A stretch of DNA of 64,000 nt from Fredinandcohnia humi (GTDB taxonomy: Bacteria; Bacillota; Bacilli; Bacillales; Bacillaceae_L): assembly GCF_001439915.1 (NCBI RefSeq), contig NZ_LMBW01000007.1, forward strand, positions 62,001-126,000, read 5' to 3'. The translations under genes and the position numbers were made by a program. This document shows positions 52,865 to 60,070 of the stretch, in pieces; position 1 is the stretch's first letter; each line of letters starts with the position of its first letter. The notes under the pieces were generated by a model that saw only the letters and a program-made list of their open reading frames with translations, was not told the DNA's origin and searched no databases.

Positions 52865-53870
52865 ACCTATGATGTTTTTGTAATTTAATTCGATCAACTG
52901 CACCTGGAGGCTCTTGAAGCCATCTGCGGTTGACAAGTATATTGAACCCTTTTGCAGAGTAAAGGAAAATCTCAGCGATCGTTTTTGTGTAAAAAGCGAC
53001 CAAATCTGCCCTCATTGAGAATGCCTGGGCATGGCTAATTAGAGTAATGTCGATTCCGTTGAGTGCAGTAAATAGTGAAACAATGAGCTTATCTGAAAAA
53101 GGCGAAACAGTCGCCCCTGTAACCTCCATTGGAATGGAAACCGTCCCCATAAGATTTTCTTCTTTTAAGATGTCATTTAAAAAAGTAATTTGCTTCTCTG
53201 AAATATTTTTACCATCTTTAATAAACCCAAAGATTTCCTTGTCTTTTGTAACCTGTAGGAAGCCGGTGCAAAGGACAATCGCGAAATAATTACGTTCGAG
53301 GTTAAAAAACATATCCGTGATTTCCATCACATTTAATGGTCTTTTTTCACCAATTAACTTTGTTAGGTATGTCTTCTTTTCTATATACTCATTTTTTGAA
53401 GGGTAGACTACCATTGGAGGCCGGTCATAGAGTCCTTTTTCAAGCATTAACCGTACGGACTCATTATATTGGGTTAATGAATCTGATAGGCAATTTGAAA
53501 AAAATGCCCGAACATCTTCTCTAGCCGTATTTGATGTAATGAAACTAAAGTTAATCATGTTCATTCGGCTCATCGCATAAACAAATGTGAGAGCAAATGG
53601 ATCGTAAAACAGTGGTGGGGCGGACAGATTAAGGTCGTCATCTGTAAATTCGTCAGGTATCGGGATTTTCTCCTCTGAAAAAATCCGCTTTATTTCTTTT
53701 ATTTGGCCACTATATATTTGATAGGACTCTTTCAAAATAGGTTTAATTTCCTCATCACGTAAATGGTGAAGGAAATATTTGATCAAACAAACAGTCATAC
53801 TCCCCTGAATGAAAGTTGTCCATAAACCACCGATTTCGGCACTAGATAAGCGGACATTATGCTTATCCAT
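52863..53870 (-). CDS. DUF3231 family protein
   Basis: A 335-aa, all-helical protein made of two similar halves of about 160 residues: LSSAEIGGLWTTFIQGSMTVCLIKYFLHH opens the first, LNVMEITDMFFNLERNYFAIVLCTGFL the second, each followed by a motif near the tail (LFYDPFALTFVYAMSR, SPFSDKLIVSLFTAL). DUF3231 proteins are Bacillus-specific and CotF-like, so a spore or ferritin-like role is possible but unproven. Minus-strand ATG 53870 follows GGAGGTGA. Confidence 0.85.
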   Translation of the reverse strand: MDKHNVRLSSAEIGGLWTTFIQGSMTVCLIKYFLHHLRDEEIKPILKESYQIYSGQIKEIKRIFSEEKIPIPDEFTDDDLNLSAPPLFYDPFALTFVYAMSRMNMINFSFITSNTAREDVRAFFSNCLSDSLTQYNESVRLMLEKGLYDRPPMVVYPSKNEYIEKKTYLTKLIGEKRPLNVMEITDMFFNLERNYFAIVLCTGFLQVTKDKEIFGFIKDGKNISEKQITFLNDILKEENLMGTVSIPMEVTGATVSPFSDKLIVSLFTALNGIDITLISHAQAFSMRADLVAFYTKTIAEIFLYSAKGFNILVNRRWLQEPPGAVDRIKLQKHHR

Positions 53871-53956
53871 GAGGTCACCTCCTCAAATGTTCATATAGGG
53901 TAGTATAGGTTAAATATCGATTTCTATTCTTTTTCATCGCAATTGCCCAAACCCAT

Positions 53957-54445
53957 TTAGCGATTCATTGAACGATACAATTTATCAAAATCCTCATTAA
54001 TCCCTTGCATTTCGTCGTAAGCCTTATCCGTCTTGTTTGAATCACCAATAGAAATCCCTTCAAGTAGCAAATTCATGGCTTCCATGTATTTTTCAATCGA
54101 GGTTTGAACATGGAGCCTTAGTGCATGTAAATTTTGGTTAGCAGGTTGTTCATCAAGCTCAATTAAGTTAAAAATGTACATTGCCTCTTCATTCGCGATT
54201 TGCATCGATTCAATGGCAGCCTCAAGTTCATCATCTTTTTTCATTTCGTCCAAAAGCATGTCCAGTTCCTTATTAAGTTGGATAAATTTTTGTACATGAC
54301 TTTCCAGGCTATCTAATAAGGCCTGATCCTTCTGAGTGAGATCTTGATCAAGGGTGCTGTACAGTTCCAACGCTGTCTTTGAATTTGAAGTGCATCCTAG
54401 TAAAAACACGAGTAAAACAAATACAAAAATAATTTTTCGACTCAT
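53957..54445 (-). CDS. Small helical lipoprotein
   Basis: A 162-aa lipoprotein. The signal peptide MSRKIIFVFVLLVFLLGC has the lipobox LLGC (Cys18). The mature part is a charged helical region (ALELYSTLDQDLTQKDQALLDSLESHVQKFIQLNKELDMLLDEMKK is cut here at several heptad-like breaks), reminiscent of YkyA/DUF-type lipoproteins, but I cannot name the family. Minus-strand ATG 54445 follows AGGAGGGG. It is monocistronic. Confidence 0.75.
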   Translation of the reverse strand: MSRKIIFVFVLLVFLLGCTSNSKTALELYSTLDQDLTQKDQALLDSLESHVQKFIQLNKELDMLLDEMKKDDELEAAIESMQIANEEAMYIFNLIELDEQPANQNLHALRLHVQTSIEKYMEAMNLLLEGISIGDSNKTDKAYDEMQGINEDFDKLYRSMNR

Positions 54446-54546
54446 ACTGCCCCTCCTAAAAACGTATATAAAAGGATATGAGACTTGTCCTTGTTATATG
54501 ACATTTGACAAATGGCTAACAGTATATTATCTTGAAATTAAGATAT

Positions 54547-54742
54547 TTTCACTTGATTCATCAGAAGTCAAACACTTCTGATGAATCAAGTGAAAGCCTC
54601 CGGCGGATGCCACGATTTTTCAAAGGAAGTTTTTCGAGCTTAAGATCAAAGACTAAGAACGCCACTTCCTGTGGCAACGTCTTTGTGACCCACTTCCTGT
54701 GGGCCTAAAAAAATCGGGCGCAAATACGCCAAGGCGTATTTG
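54547..54742. repeat. Structured intergenic element with four hairpins
   Basis: This stretch is less AT-rich than its flanks and has no gene. Seen in order: a perfect 22-bp inverted repeat (54547-54568 with 54574-54595, 5-nt loop); a CTCCG/CGGAT hairpin near 54598-54610; GCCAC-TTCCT-GTGGC (54661-54675); CCCAC-TTCCT-GTGGG (54689-54703); and CAAATACGCC/GGCGTATTTG (54721-54742). It is probably a dispersed repeat element. Confidence 0.7.
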
Positions 54743-54747
54743 ATTTA

Positions 54748-54792
54748 AATCTATTGTTTTAGATTAGGCAGGAAATACTAGAACGAGTATTT
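54748..54792. promoter_or_regulatory. Candidate operators upstream of mhqD
   Basis: AATCTA-TTGTTT-TAGATT (54748-54765) and AAATACT-AGAACG-AGTATTT (54773-54792) are perfect dyads just before the ribosome site. In B. subtilis mhqD is under the MarR-type repressor MhqR; the link here is inference. Confidence 0.45.
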
Positions 54793-54810
54793 GTTTTGGA
54801 GGGAAATAGA

Positions 54811-55416
54811 ATGAAGCACATTTTCAAAGAAGGTAAAGATAAAACAAAACCAACCCTTCTGTTATTACATGGAACAGGGGGAACTGAATCTGATTTATTG
54901 CCGTTGGCCCCACATATTGACAAAGACGCTTCTGTATTAAGTGTCCGTGGAAATGTATCCGAAAATGGGATGCCGCGCTTTTTCCGCCGCTTAGCTGAAG
55001 GTGTCTTTGATGTTGAGGATCTTATTTTCCGAACAAAGGAATTAAATGAGTTTCTTGATGAAGCAGCAATAAAATATTCATTCGATCGAAATAATATCGT
55101 AGCAATTGGATATTCAAATGGAGCCAATATTGCTGGCAGCCTATTGTTCCATTATAAGGATGCAATAAAAGGAGCTATCCTTCACCATCCAATGGTGCCA
55201 AGACGAGGAATTGAGTTGCCTGATTTAACGGGGACACCGGTCCTTATTACTGCGGGTAAAAATGACCCAATCTGTCCTGCACAGGAAACTGTTGATCTTC
55301 AAGACCTTTTACAAAAAGCAAATGCGAATGTCGAGGTTCACTGGGAAAATAATGGACATATGCTAACAGGTACAGAGGTTGCAGCAGCAGCTGAATGGTA
55401 TAAAAAACAATTCTAA
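54811..55416 (+). CDS. mhqD: Carboxylesterase/phospholipase-like hydrolase MhqD
   Basis: A 201-aa alpha/beta hydrolase. LLLHGTGGTESDLLPLAPHI, the nucleophile elbow GYSNGAN (S102), acid D152 (AGKNDPICP) and H183 (NGHML) make the triad; PRFFRRLAEGVFD and HHPMVPRRGIELPDL match B. subtilis MhqD (YodD) closely. MhqD belongs to the response to quinones and catechols. ATG 54811 is 7 nt after GGAGGGA; the TTG at 54796 precedes the site. Confidence 0.9.
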   Translation: MKHIFKEGKDKTKPTLLLLHGTGGTESDLLPLAPHIDKDASVLSVRGNVSENGMPRFFRRLAEGVFDVEDLIFRTKELNEFLDEAAIKYSFDRNNIVAIGYSNGANIAGSLLFHYKDAIKGAILHHPMVPRRGIELPDLTGTPVLITAGKNDPICPAQETVDLQDLLQKANANVEVHWENNGHMLTGTEVAAAAEWYKKQF

Positions 55417-55435
55417 AAATGGGATTTTTGGTCTG

Positions 55436-55506
55436 ATTGTGCTTTAATTTGGTAGAATTGCGCTTTATTTTGCGTAATTGCGTTATATTTTGGGATAATT
55501 GCGTGA
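55436..55506. repeat. 20-21-bp-period intergenic repeat array C
   Basis: Four ATTGYG copies start at 55436, 55457, 55477 and 55498 with TTTATTTTG-like linkers. On the minus strand the units read CAAAATA then a core then CAAT, which parallels arrays A and B. Confidence 0.65.
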
Positions 55507-55527
55507 TAACGTTTATCCAAAAGAAAT

Positions 55528-55553
55528 CCCCTGGAAACATAAATTTCCAGGGG
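55528..55553. terminator. Bidirectional terminator between mhqD and the SASP-like gene
   Basis: CCCCTGGAAA pairs perfectly with TTTCCAGGGG over a 6-nt loop. Confidence 0.85.
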
Positions 55554-55558
55554 TATCC

Positions 55559-55708
55559 TTATTTCTTTTTCTTCTTTTGAACGTTTTGTTTTTCTGCTTC
55601 TACTTCAGTATAGGATGCAAATTCAACAAGCTCCGAGCTGATTCTATTTCCCTTTTTCACATTATTATTTCGTTGCGCATTTGCATTGCCACGTTTTGTT
55701 CTACCCAA
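55559..55708 (-). CDS. Small gamma-type SASP-like protein
   Basis: A 49-aa basic protein. The N-terminus MGRTKRGNANAQRNNNVKKG is Asn/Gln/Lys-rich; the segment EFASYTEVEAEKQNVQ resembles the EFASET..Q..KQNQ repeat of gamma-type small acid-soluble spore proteins. The start is TTG 55708 on the minus strand, 9 nt after GGAG. A sigma-G/F-like promoter lies upstream (55742-55770). SASP membership is an inference from this short match. Confidence 0.6.
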   Translation of the reverse strand: MGRTKRGNANAQRNNNVKKGNRISSELVEFASYTEVEAEKQNVQKKKKK

Positions 55709-55741
55709 CAGTTTCATCTCCATTCTTAACATTTCATTTTG

Positions 55742-55770
55742 TAGTATAAGTAGTTTAAAACCATTTATGT
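55742..55770 (-). promoter_or_regulatory. Forespore sigma (G/F)-like promoter
   Basis: On the minus strand ACATA (-35 side, 55770-55766), 17-bp spacer, TATACTA (55748-55742), close to GHATR-N17/18-CATAMTA. Confidence 0.4.
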
Positions 55771-55824
55771 AATGCGTGAGTTAGGAAAATTAGCCCAGTA
55801 ACTACAGTGCTTATGAGTTTTTGG

Positions 55825-55853
55825 TTGTTTATATCAAATCCCCCCTTTATAAT
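55825..55853 (+). promoter_or_regulatory. Promoter of the ASCH-domain gene
   Basis: TTGTTT (55825-55830), 17-bp spacer, TATAAT (55848-55853). Confidence 0.55.
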
Positions 55854-55879
55854 TTAAAGAGTGGGAAGAGGTGATTTGA

Positions 55880-56593
55880 ATGAAACGAATCGATTTTTGG
55901 GGTCGAGACGAATATGATGAAAGACTGCTAGAAGAAGTACTACGAGGTGTGAAGACGGTCACCTGTACTCCAAAGGTTTGGTATGATCAATTGCCGAACG
56001 AAGAAAAAAGCGAAAAAGGCGATATCATTCAGGTTGTTACAAAGCGGAATGAGCATAAAGCAAACCTCCAAATCACCGATTTTTACGAAATTCGATTTGG
56101 CGAAATTCAAGGTGAAGTGGGAGAACGAATTGCCAAAGGTGAAAATTCCACTTTGGATGAATTTACCCGGGACCATATTTTTAGCTGGGATAAGCCATTA
56201 AAAAGTGATGGTTTTGAGCTTAATGAGGATACCATTATTGTAGTGGAGCATTTCAAGGTTACAGACATTTTTACGGATGTTAAAATAGATTTGCACCTTG
56301 TCCCGATGACAGAAGCAGAAGGATACAAGGTCAAGAATTGGACGGATTTTGAGTTATTTAGAGAGTCCGCTGATTACTTTTATTCCGTCTATAAAAAGAA
56401 GGATTTTGTAGCATTTGTCCGGTTTCGTCAATCCGAAACAAACACCTTTATGTATTACAAGGTGAATCCCGACTTTGAAGGTCAGTTAGTTGAAAAAGAA
56501 CTCATGAAAAATGCTGAAAAATATGCAGAAAAAGCACTCTTGGCAACAAATATTATCCACGAATGGAGTTCCATTTACACCTACCATAAGTAA
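55880..56593 (+). CDS. ASCH-domain protein
   Basis: A 237-aa protein. The N-terminal half is an ASCH domain (WGRDEYDERLLEEVLRGVKTVTCTP, KGDIIQVVTKRNEHKANLQITDFYEIRFGEI, WDKPLKSDGFELNEDTIIVVEHFKV), an RNA/nucleotide-binding PUA-like fold related to YqfB amidohydrolases. The C-terminal half (about 135-237) has no domain I recognise. ATG 55880 follows AGAGGTGA. Confidence 0.8.
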   Translation: MKRIDFWGRDEYDERLLEEVLRGVKTVTCTPKVWYDQLPNEEKSEKGDIIQVVTKRNEHKANLQITDFYEIRFGEIQGEVGERIAKGENSTLDEFTRDHIFSWDKPLKSDGFELNEDTIIVVEHFKVTDIFTDVKIDLHLVPMTEAEGYKVKNWTDFELFRESADYFYSVYKKKDFVAFVRFRQSETNTFMYYKVNPDFEGQLVEKELMKNAEKYAEKALLATNIIHEWSSIYTYHK

Positions 56594-56597
56594 TATA

Positions 56598-56637
56598 AAA
56601 AAGACGTTTGGTCAATCATCACGCCAACGTCTTTTCT
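56598..56637. terminator. Terminator after the ASCH gene
   Basis: AAAAGACGTTTGG pairs with CCAACGTCTTTT (one bulge); A and T tracts lie on both sides. Confidence 0.82.
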
Positions 56638-56691
56638 CTGTTCTAGATAAAAAAGCCTCGCGCTTTTCTCTGTCCCCGTCGGAAAACCAAT

Positions 56692-56721
56692 TTGACATAC
56701 GAATATCTGTAATTGTAAAAT
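56692..56721 (+). promoter_or_regulatory. Promoter of the D,D-carboxypeptidase gene and leader hairpin
   Basis: A perfect -35 TTGACA (56692-56697), 18-bp spacer, TAAAAT (56716-56721). In the roughly 90-nt leader CCTTGTCC (56742-56749) can pair with GGACAAGG (56778-56785). Confidence 0.6.
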
Positions 56722-56819
56722 CGTGGACGAGGGAACTCATACCTTGTCCGTAAGTATTCGTATAAAAAACACAGCTTGGACAAGGGAGTAAGTCCATATG
56801 TCCTAAAGGGAGAAGTGAA

Positions 56820-57992
56820 ATGAAGCGCACTTTTTTGGTTTTGATTCTAGTATTTCTGATGACTTCACTTTCGCCTTTTCAAGCGCATGCAGAGGGTGCT
56901 GGAGCAATTGGGGCACCTGAGATTAAGAGTGATGCAGTCATTTTATTGGATGCAAATACTGGTTCAATCCTATATGAGAAAAATAGTCATACAAAAATGT
57001 ACCCGGCAAGTTTAACGAAAATGGCAACCGCCATTTATGCAATCGAAAAAGGAAATGTAGATGATGTCGTATCGGTAAGTGCAAATGCGTATGAAACGGG
57101 TGGTACGCGCGTTTACCTAGAAGAAGGGGAACAGGTCACCCTAGAACATCTTCTTCAAGGCTTACTAATTAATTCCGGAAACGATGCCGGAGTTGCGATT
57201 GCCGAGCATCTAAATGGAAGTATTGAGTCCTTTACAGATTCACTGAATAAATATTTAAAAGAAAAAATTGGTGTCGAACAGACTCACTTTACAAACCCGC
57301 ACGGTCTCTTTGATGAAAATCATTACACATCCGCATATGACCTAGCTTTGATTACGAAATATGCGTTAAAAAATCCTGTTTTTCGTGAGATTTTTGGGAC
57401 AAAGGAATTAGCATGGAACGGAGAATCATGGGATACAACCCTTTTTAGCCACCATTTATTGCTTAGAGGGGAAATCCCTTATGAAGGGATCACAGGCGGG
57501 AAAACTGGATTTGTTGAAGAATCAAGTCACACCCTTTCAACATCTGCGGAACAAGGAGATCTATCTTTGATTGCCATTGTTTTAAAGGCGTACCGTAAGG
57601 AATATGCGTATGAAGATACAGTTTCGCTTTTAGATTATGGCTTTGGGAATTTTGAAGTAACAGAGGTGGCGGCAAGCCAAAAATTTTACGGTGAAGAGAA
57701 TGAAAGCTATCATCTGAACCATTCACTTCAATACACACAAAAGAAAAATGAAAATGTTCAAATCGCAATGACTGACAAAGGCGTCCTTCAGGTTCTTGGA
57801 GATGATGGTCGTCAACTTGCGACGAAACATCTCAAAATGGATATTCCAAAGGAAGCGATGGGGACTCGTGCCGATACCAATCCGGATGAACTCGCTAAAA
57901 AGAATCGATTACCGGCCATCCTTATGGTCGTATTTATAGGTGTAGGTTTGGTCTTCCTTCAAAAAATAACAAAAACCATGAAAAGCACTTAA
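56820..57992 (+). CDS. D-alanyl-D-alanine carboxypeptidase (S11 family)
   Basis: A 390-aa penicillin-binding protein. Signal peptide to about residue 24 (QAHA), then SLTK (S64, K67), SGN (S119-N121) and KTG (K228-G230), which form the active site. A linker and one C-terminal membrane helix (about 368-384) anchor it, unlike the amphipathic anchor of DacA. It trims pentapeptides of peptidoglycan. ATG 56820 follows AAAGGGAG. Its stop overlaps the stop of the convergent gtrA-like gene. Confidence 0.92.
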   Translation: MKRTFLVLILVFLMTSLSPFQAHAEGAGAIGAPEIKSDAVILLDANTGSILYEKNSHTKMYPASLTKMATAIYAIEKGNVDDVVSVSANAYETGGTRVYLEEGEQVTLEHLLQGLLINSGNDAGVAIAEHLNGSIESFTDSLNKYLKEKIGVEQTHFTNPHGLFDENHYTSAYDLALITKYALKNPVFREIFGTKELAWNGESWDTTLFSHHLLLRGEIPYEGITGGKTGFVEESSHTLSTSAEQGDLSLIAIVLKAYRKEYAYEDTVSLLDYGFGNFEVTEVAASQKFYGEENESYHLNHSLQYTQKKNENVQIAMTDKGVLQVLGDDGRQLATKHLKMDIPKEAMGTRADTNPDELAKKNRLPAILMVVFIGVGLVFLQKITKTMKST

Positions 57993-58007
57993 CCAAAGTG
58001 CTTTTTT
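57981..58007. terminator. Shared terminator covering both stop codons
   Basis: AAAAGCACTT pairs with AAGTGCTTTT around AACC, followed by T. The TAA of both convergent genes falls in the stem and loop. Confidence 0.85.
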
Positions 58008-58405
58008 TGTGGAAACACAATATATTTTTGGCCAAGATAGTTCATAAATGTATAAAGGCCTGTCCCTAATAAAACGGCAATCTCGTTTGTGTATCCGATA
58101 AAAAGGAAACCTGCCATGATTTTACTCAACGAAAAAGAAAGAAAATAGCAGCCTAAAATCACCGCGACAAACAATGGAATACTTCTGCCAAACGATCCTT
58201 TACTGGCGAAAGTGAATTGTCTGTTCAACATATAACTCACTGCAGCGCCAATCGAATTGCCAAGAAAGGTCGAAATCCAATAGGAGAGACCGACCACCTG
58301 CAGCAACAAATAAATACTTGAGAGTCCAACTAATGTGTTCATTACCCCGACAAGCAAAAAGCGAATAAATGTATTAGTTGGTTTCAGAAAGTGGGTTGTA
58401 ATCAA
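57989..58405 (-). CDS. GtrA-family membrane protein
   Basis: A 138-aa protein with four helices, matching GtrA/GtcA flippase-like proteins: FIRFLLVGVMNTLVGLSSIYLL, GNSIGAAVSYMLNRQFTF, and the end LGTGLYTFMNYLGQKYIVF. It helps move undecaprenyl-linked sugars for glycosylation of teichoic acids or other surface polymers. The start is TTG 58405 on the minus strand, 9 nt after GAGGGTG. It overlaps the glycosyltransferase gene by 32 bp. Confidence 0.88.
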   Translation of the reverse strand: MITTHFLKPTNTFIRFLLVGVMNTLVGLSSIYLLLQVVGLSYWISTFLGNSIGAAVSYMLNRQFTFASKGSFGRSIPLFVAVILGCYFLSFSLSKIMAGFLFIGYTNEIAVLLGTGLYTFMNYLGQKYIVFPQKKHFG

Positions 58406-59405
58406 TCAGGATTTCACCCTCTTTCGGAGCAAAAGACTCTTCTTCAGGAAAACCAAGATTATATGTGTCTATATCAACAACAAACTTCGGCCGCCGCTTT
58501 GATTCCTTATAGATTTTTCCGATATATTCCCCGATAAAACCCAAAGCAATCAACTGGAGCCCACCAATTAACCAAATCGACGCAATTAGTGATGTCCATC
58601 CTGTCTGGGTTTGTCCACTAAATTTTAAATAAAAAAAGTATCCTCCGAATAGAAGGCTGACAAAAAAGGAGAGAAACCCGATCAAGGAAATGAAGCGAAT
58701 CGGTGTAACACTAAAGGATGTAACGCCATCAAGGGCAAACGAAAGCATTTTCCGTAAGGGGTATTTTGTTTCTCCCGCCAATCGTTCCTTTCTATCGTAA
58801 AAAACAGACGTTGACTGAAAGCCAACAAGAGGTACAACCCCGCGTAAAAAAAGATTGCTCTCATTAAATTGTTCAAGTGCTTCAACTGCTCGTCTGCTCA
58901 TTAAGCGGAAATCAGCATGATTATAAACTAAGTTCACACCCATAAATTGCATCAATTTATAAAAGCTTTGTGCTGTATGTTTTTTGAAAAAGGTATCTGT
59001 CTTGCGCTCTTTGCGGACACCATATACGACGTCAAACCCTTTCGAATAACTGTTCATAAATTCGCGAATGACCGTTATATCATCCTGCAAATCGGCGTCA
59101 ATTGAAACAAGGCAATCAGAATGCCGTTTTGCAGCAAATAGTCCAGCCAGTAAAGCATTTTGGTGCCCTACATTTCGAGCAAGCTTTAGCCCTTTAATCT
59201 TAGTGTCCTCCAGTCCTTTTTTATAAATAATGGACCAGGTCTGATCCTTGCTGCCATCATCGACAAATAGGAGTTTGCTTTTTTCTGAAATGAGATTGTC
59301 CGTATTAAGCTCATCCAAAAGGGCACAAAGCTGCTTCATCGTTTCCGGAAGAACTTCTTCTTCATTGTAGCAAGGGACGACGATGGTAAGTAATGGTGCA
59401 TTCAT
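58374..59405 (-). CDS. Polyprenyl-phosphate glycosyltransferase (GT2, YkoT/GtrB type)
   Basis: A 343-aa enzyme. GT-A domain: TIVVPCYNEEEVLPET, FVDDGSKDQT, ARNVGHQNALLAGL, SIDADLQDD with the DXD-like metal motif, and NHADFRLMSRRAVEAL. Two C-terminal helices (about 230-300) and FIGEYIGKIYKESKRRPKF follow. It charges undecaprenyl phosphate with a sugar, the partner of the GtrA-like protein. Minus-strand ATG 59405 follows GGGGGG. Confidence 0.92.
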   Translation of the reverse strand: MNAPLLTIVVPCYNEEEVLPETMKQLCALLDELNTDNLISEKSKLLFVDDGSKDQTWSIIYKKGLEDTKIKGLKLARNVGHQNALLAGLFAAKRHSDCLVSIDADLQDDITVIREFMNSYSKGFDVVYGVRKERKTDTFFKKHTAQSFYKLMQFMGVNLVYNHADFRLMSRRAVEALEQFNESNLFLRGVVPLVGFQSTSVFYDRKERLAGETKYPLRKMLSFALDGVTSFSVTPIRFISLIGFLSFFVSLLFGGYFFYLKFSGQTQTGWTSLIASIWLIGGLQLIALGFIGEYIGKIYKESKRRPKFVVDIDTYNLGFPEEESFAPKEGEILIDYNPLSETN

Positions 59406-59479
59406 GTTGAATCCCCCCAGACGTATTTTTTAATGAAATTAACGTAAAAACAAGTAAAGGAATTAGATTTGGACACAAG

Positions 59480-60045
59480 TCTTATTTTTTAGCTCGTTGG
59501 GTCCGAAAGAGTCCCTGATTCAGACAAACCGCATACTTTTTAGCCTGTTGAGTCTGAAATAGGCCTTGATTCGGACAGACCGCATTCGTTTTTAGCTTGT
59601 TGAGTCCGAAAGAGCCTTTGATTCGGACAGAGTGCATACTTTTTTAGCTTGTTGAGTCCGAAAAAGTCCTTGATTCGGCCAGAGTGCATAGTTTTTTAGC
59701 CTGTTGGGTCCGAAAGAGCCCTCGATTCGGACGGAGTGCATAGTTTTTTAGCCTGTTGAGTCCGAAAAAGTCCTTGATTCGGACAGAGTGCAAACTTTTT
59801 TAGCCTGTTGGGTCCGAAAGAGCCCTCGATTCGGACGGAGTGCGTAGTTTTTTAGCCTGTTTGAGTCCGAAAGAGCCCTTGATTCGGACGGAGTGCATAG
59901 TTTTTTAGCTTGTTGAGTCCGAAAAAGTCCTTGATTCGGACAGACCGCTTTCATTTTTCGCCTATAGAGTCCAAAAGAGCCCTTGATTCGGACATAAACC
60001 CATATGTTTTACGCTGGAGTGTCCCAAAAAAACTTGCCCATGACG
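59480..60045. repeat. 52-bp-period hairpin repeat array D
   Basis: About eleven units; the GTCCGAA-like arm starts at 59501, 59552, 59604, 59656, 59708, 59760, 59812, 59865, 59917, 59969 and 60021 (51-53 bp apart). Most units hold GTCCGAA-N11-TTCGGAC, then a GTGCATAG-like core and TTTTTTAGC. The outer copies are more diverged. It fills the gap between two minus-strand genes; a 68-aa minus frame crossing it only reflects the repeats. Confidence 0.92.
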
Positions 60046-60070
60046 CGAACCTTAGCTTTTCAACTCTCGC

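Noticed and set aside
56640-56819. Riboswitch in the carboxypeptidase leader
   Set aside because: Only an 8-bp stem with a long loop is visible; no known riboswitch core was recognised.
56612-56830. 72-aa minus-strand frame (CPSCVFYTNTYGQG...)
   Set aside because: Composition is protein-like, but it has no good ribosome site, its end lies in the ASCH terminator, and the plus-strand promoter and leader hairpin of the carboxypeptidase gene occupy it.
59748-59954. 68-aa minus-strand frame over array D
   Set aside because: Because 52 is not a multiple of 3, each copy is read in a new frame. The protein is a by-product of the repeats, with no ribosome site.
59480-60045. CRISPR array
   Set aside because: Repeats are directly joined with no unique spacers of constant length, units diverge gradually, and no cas genes are in the window. 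The same holds for the 20-bp arrays.
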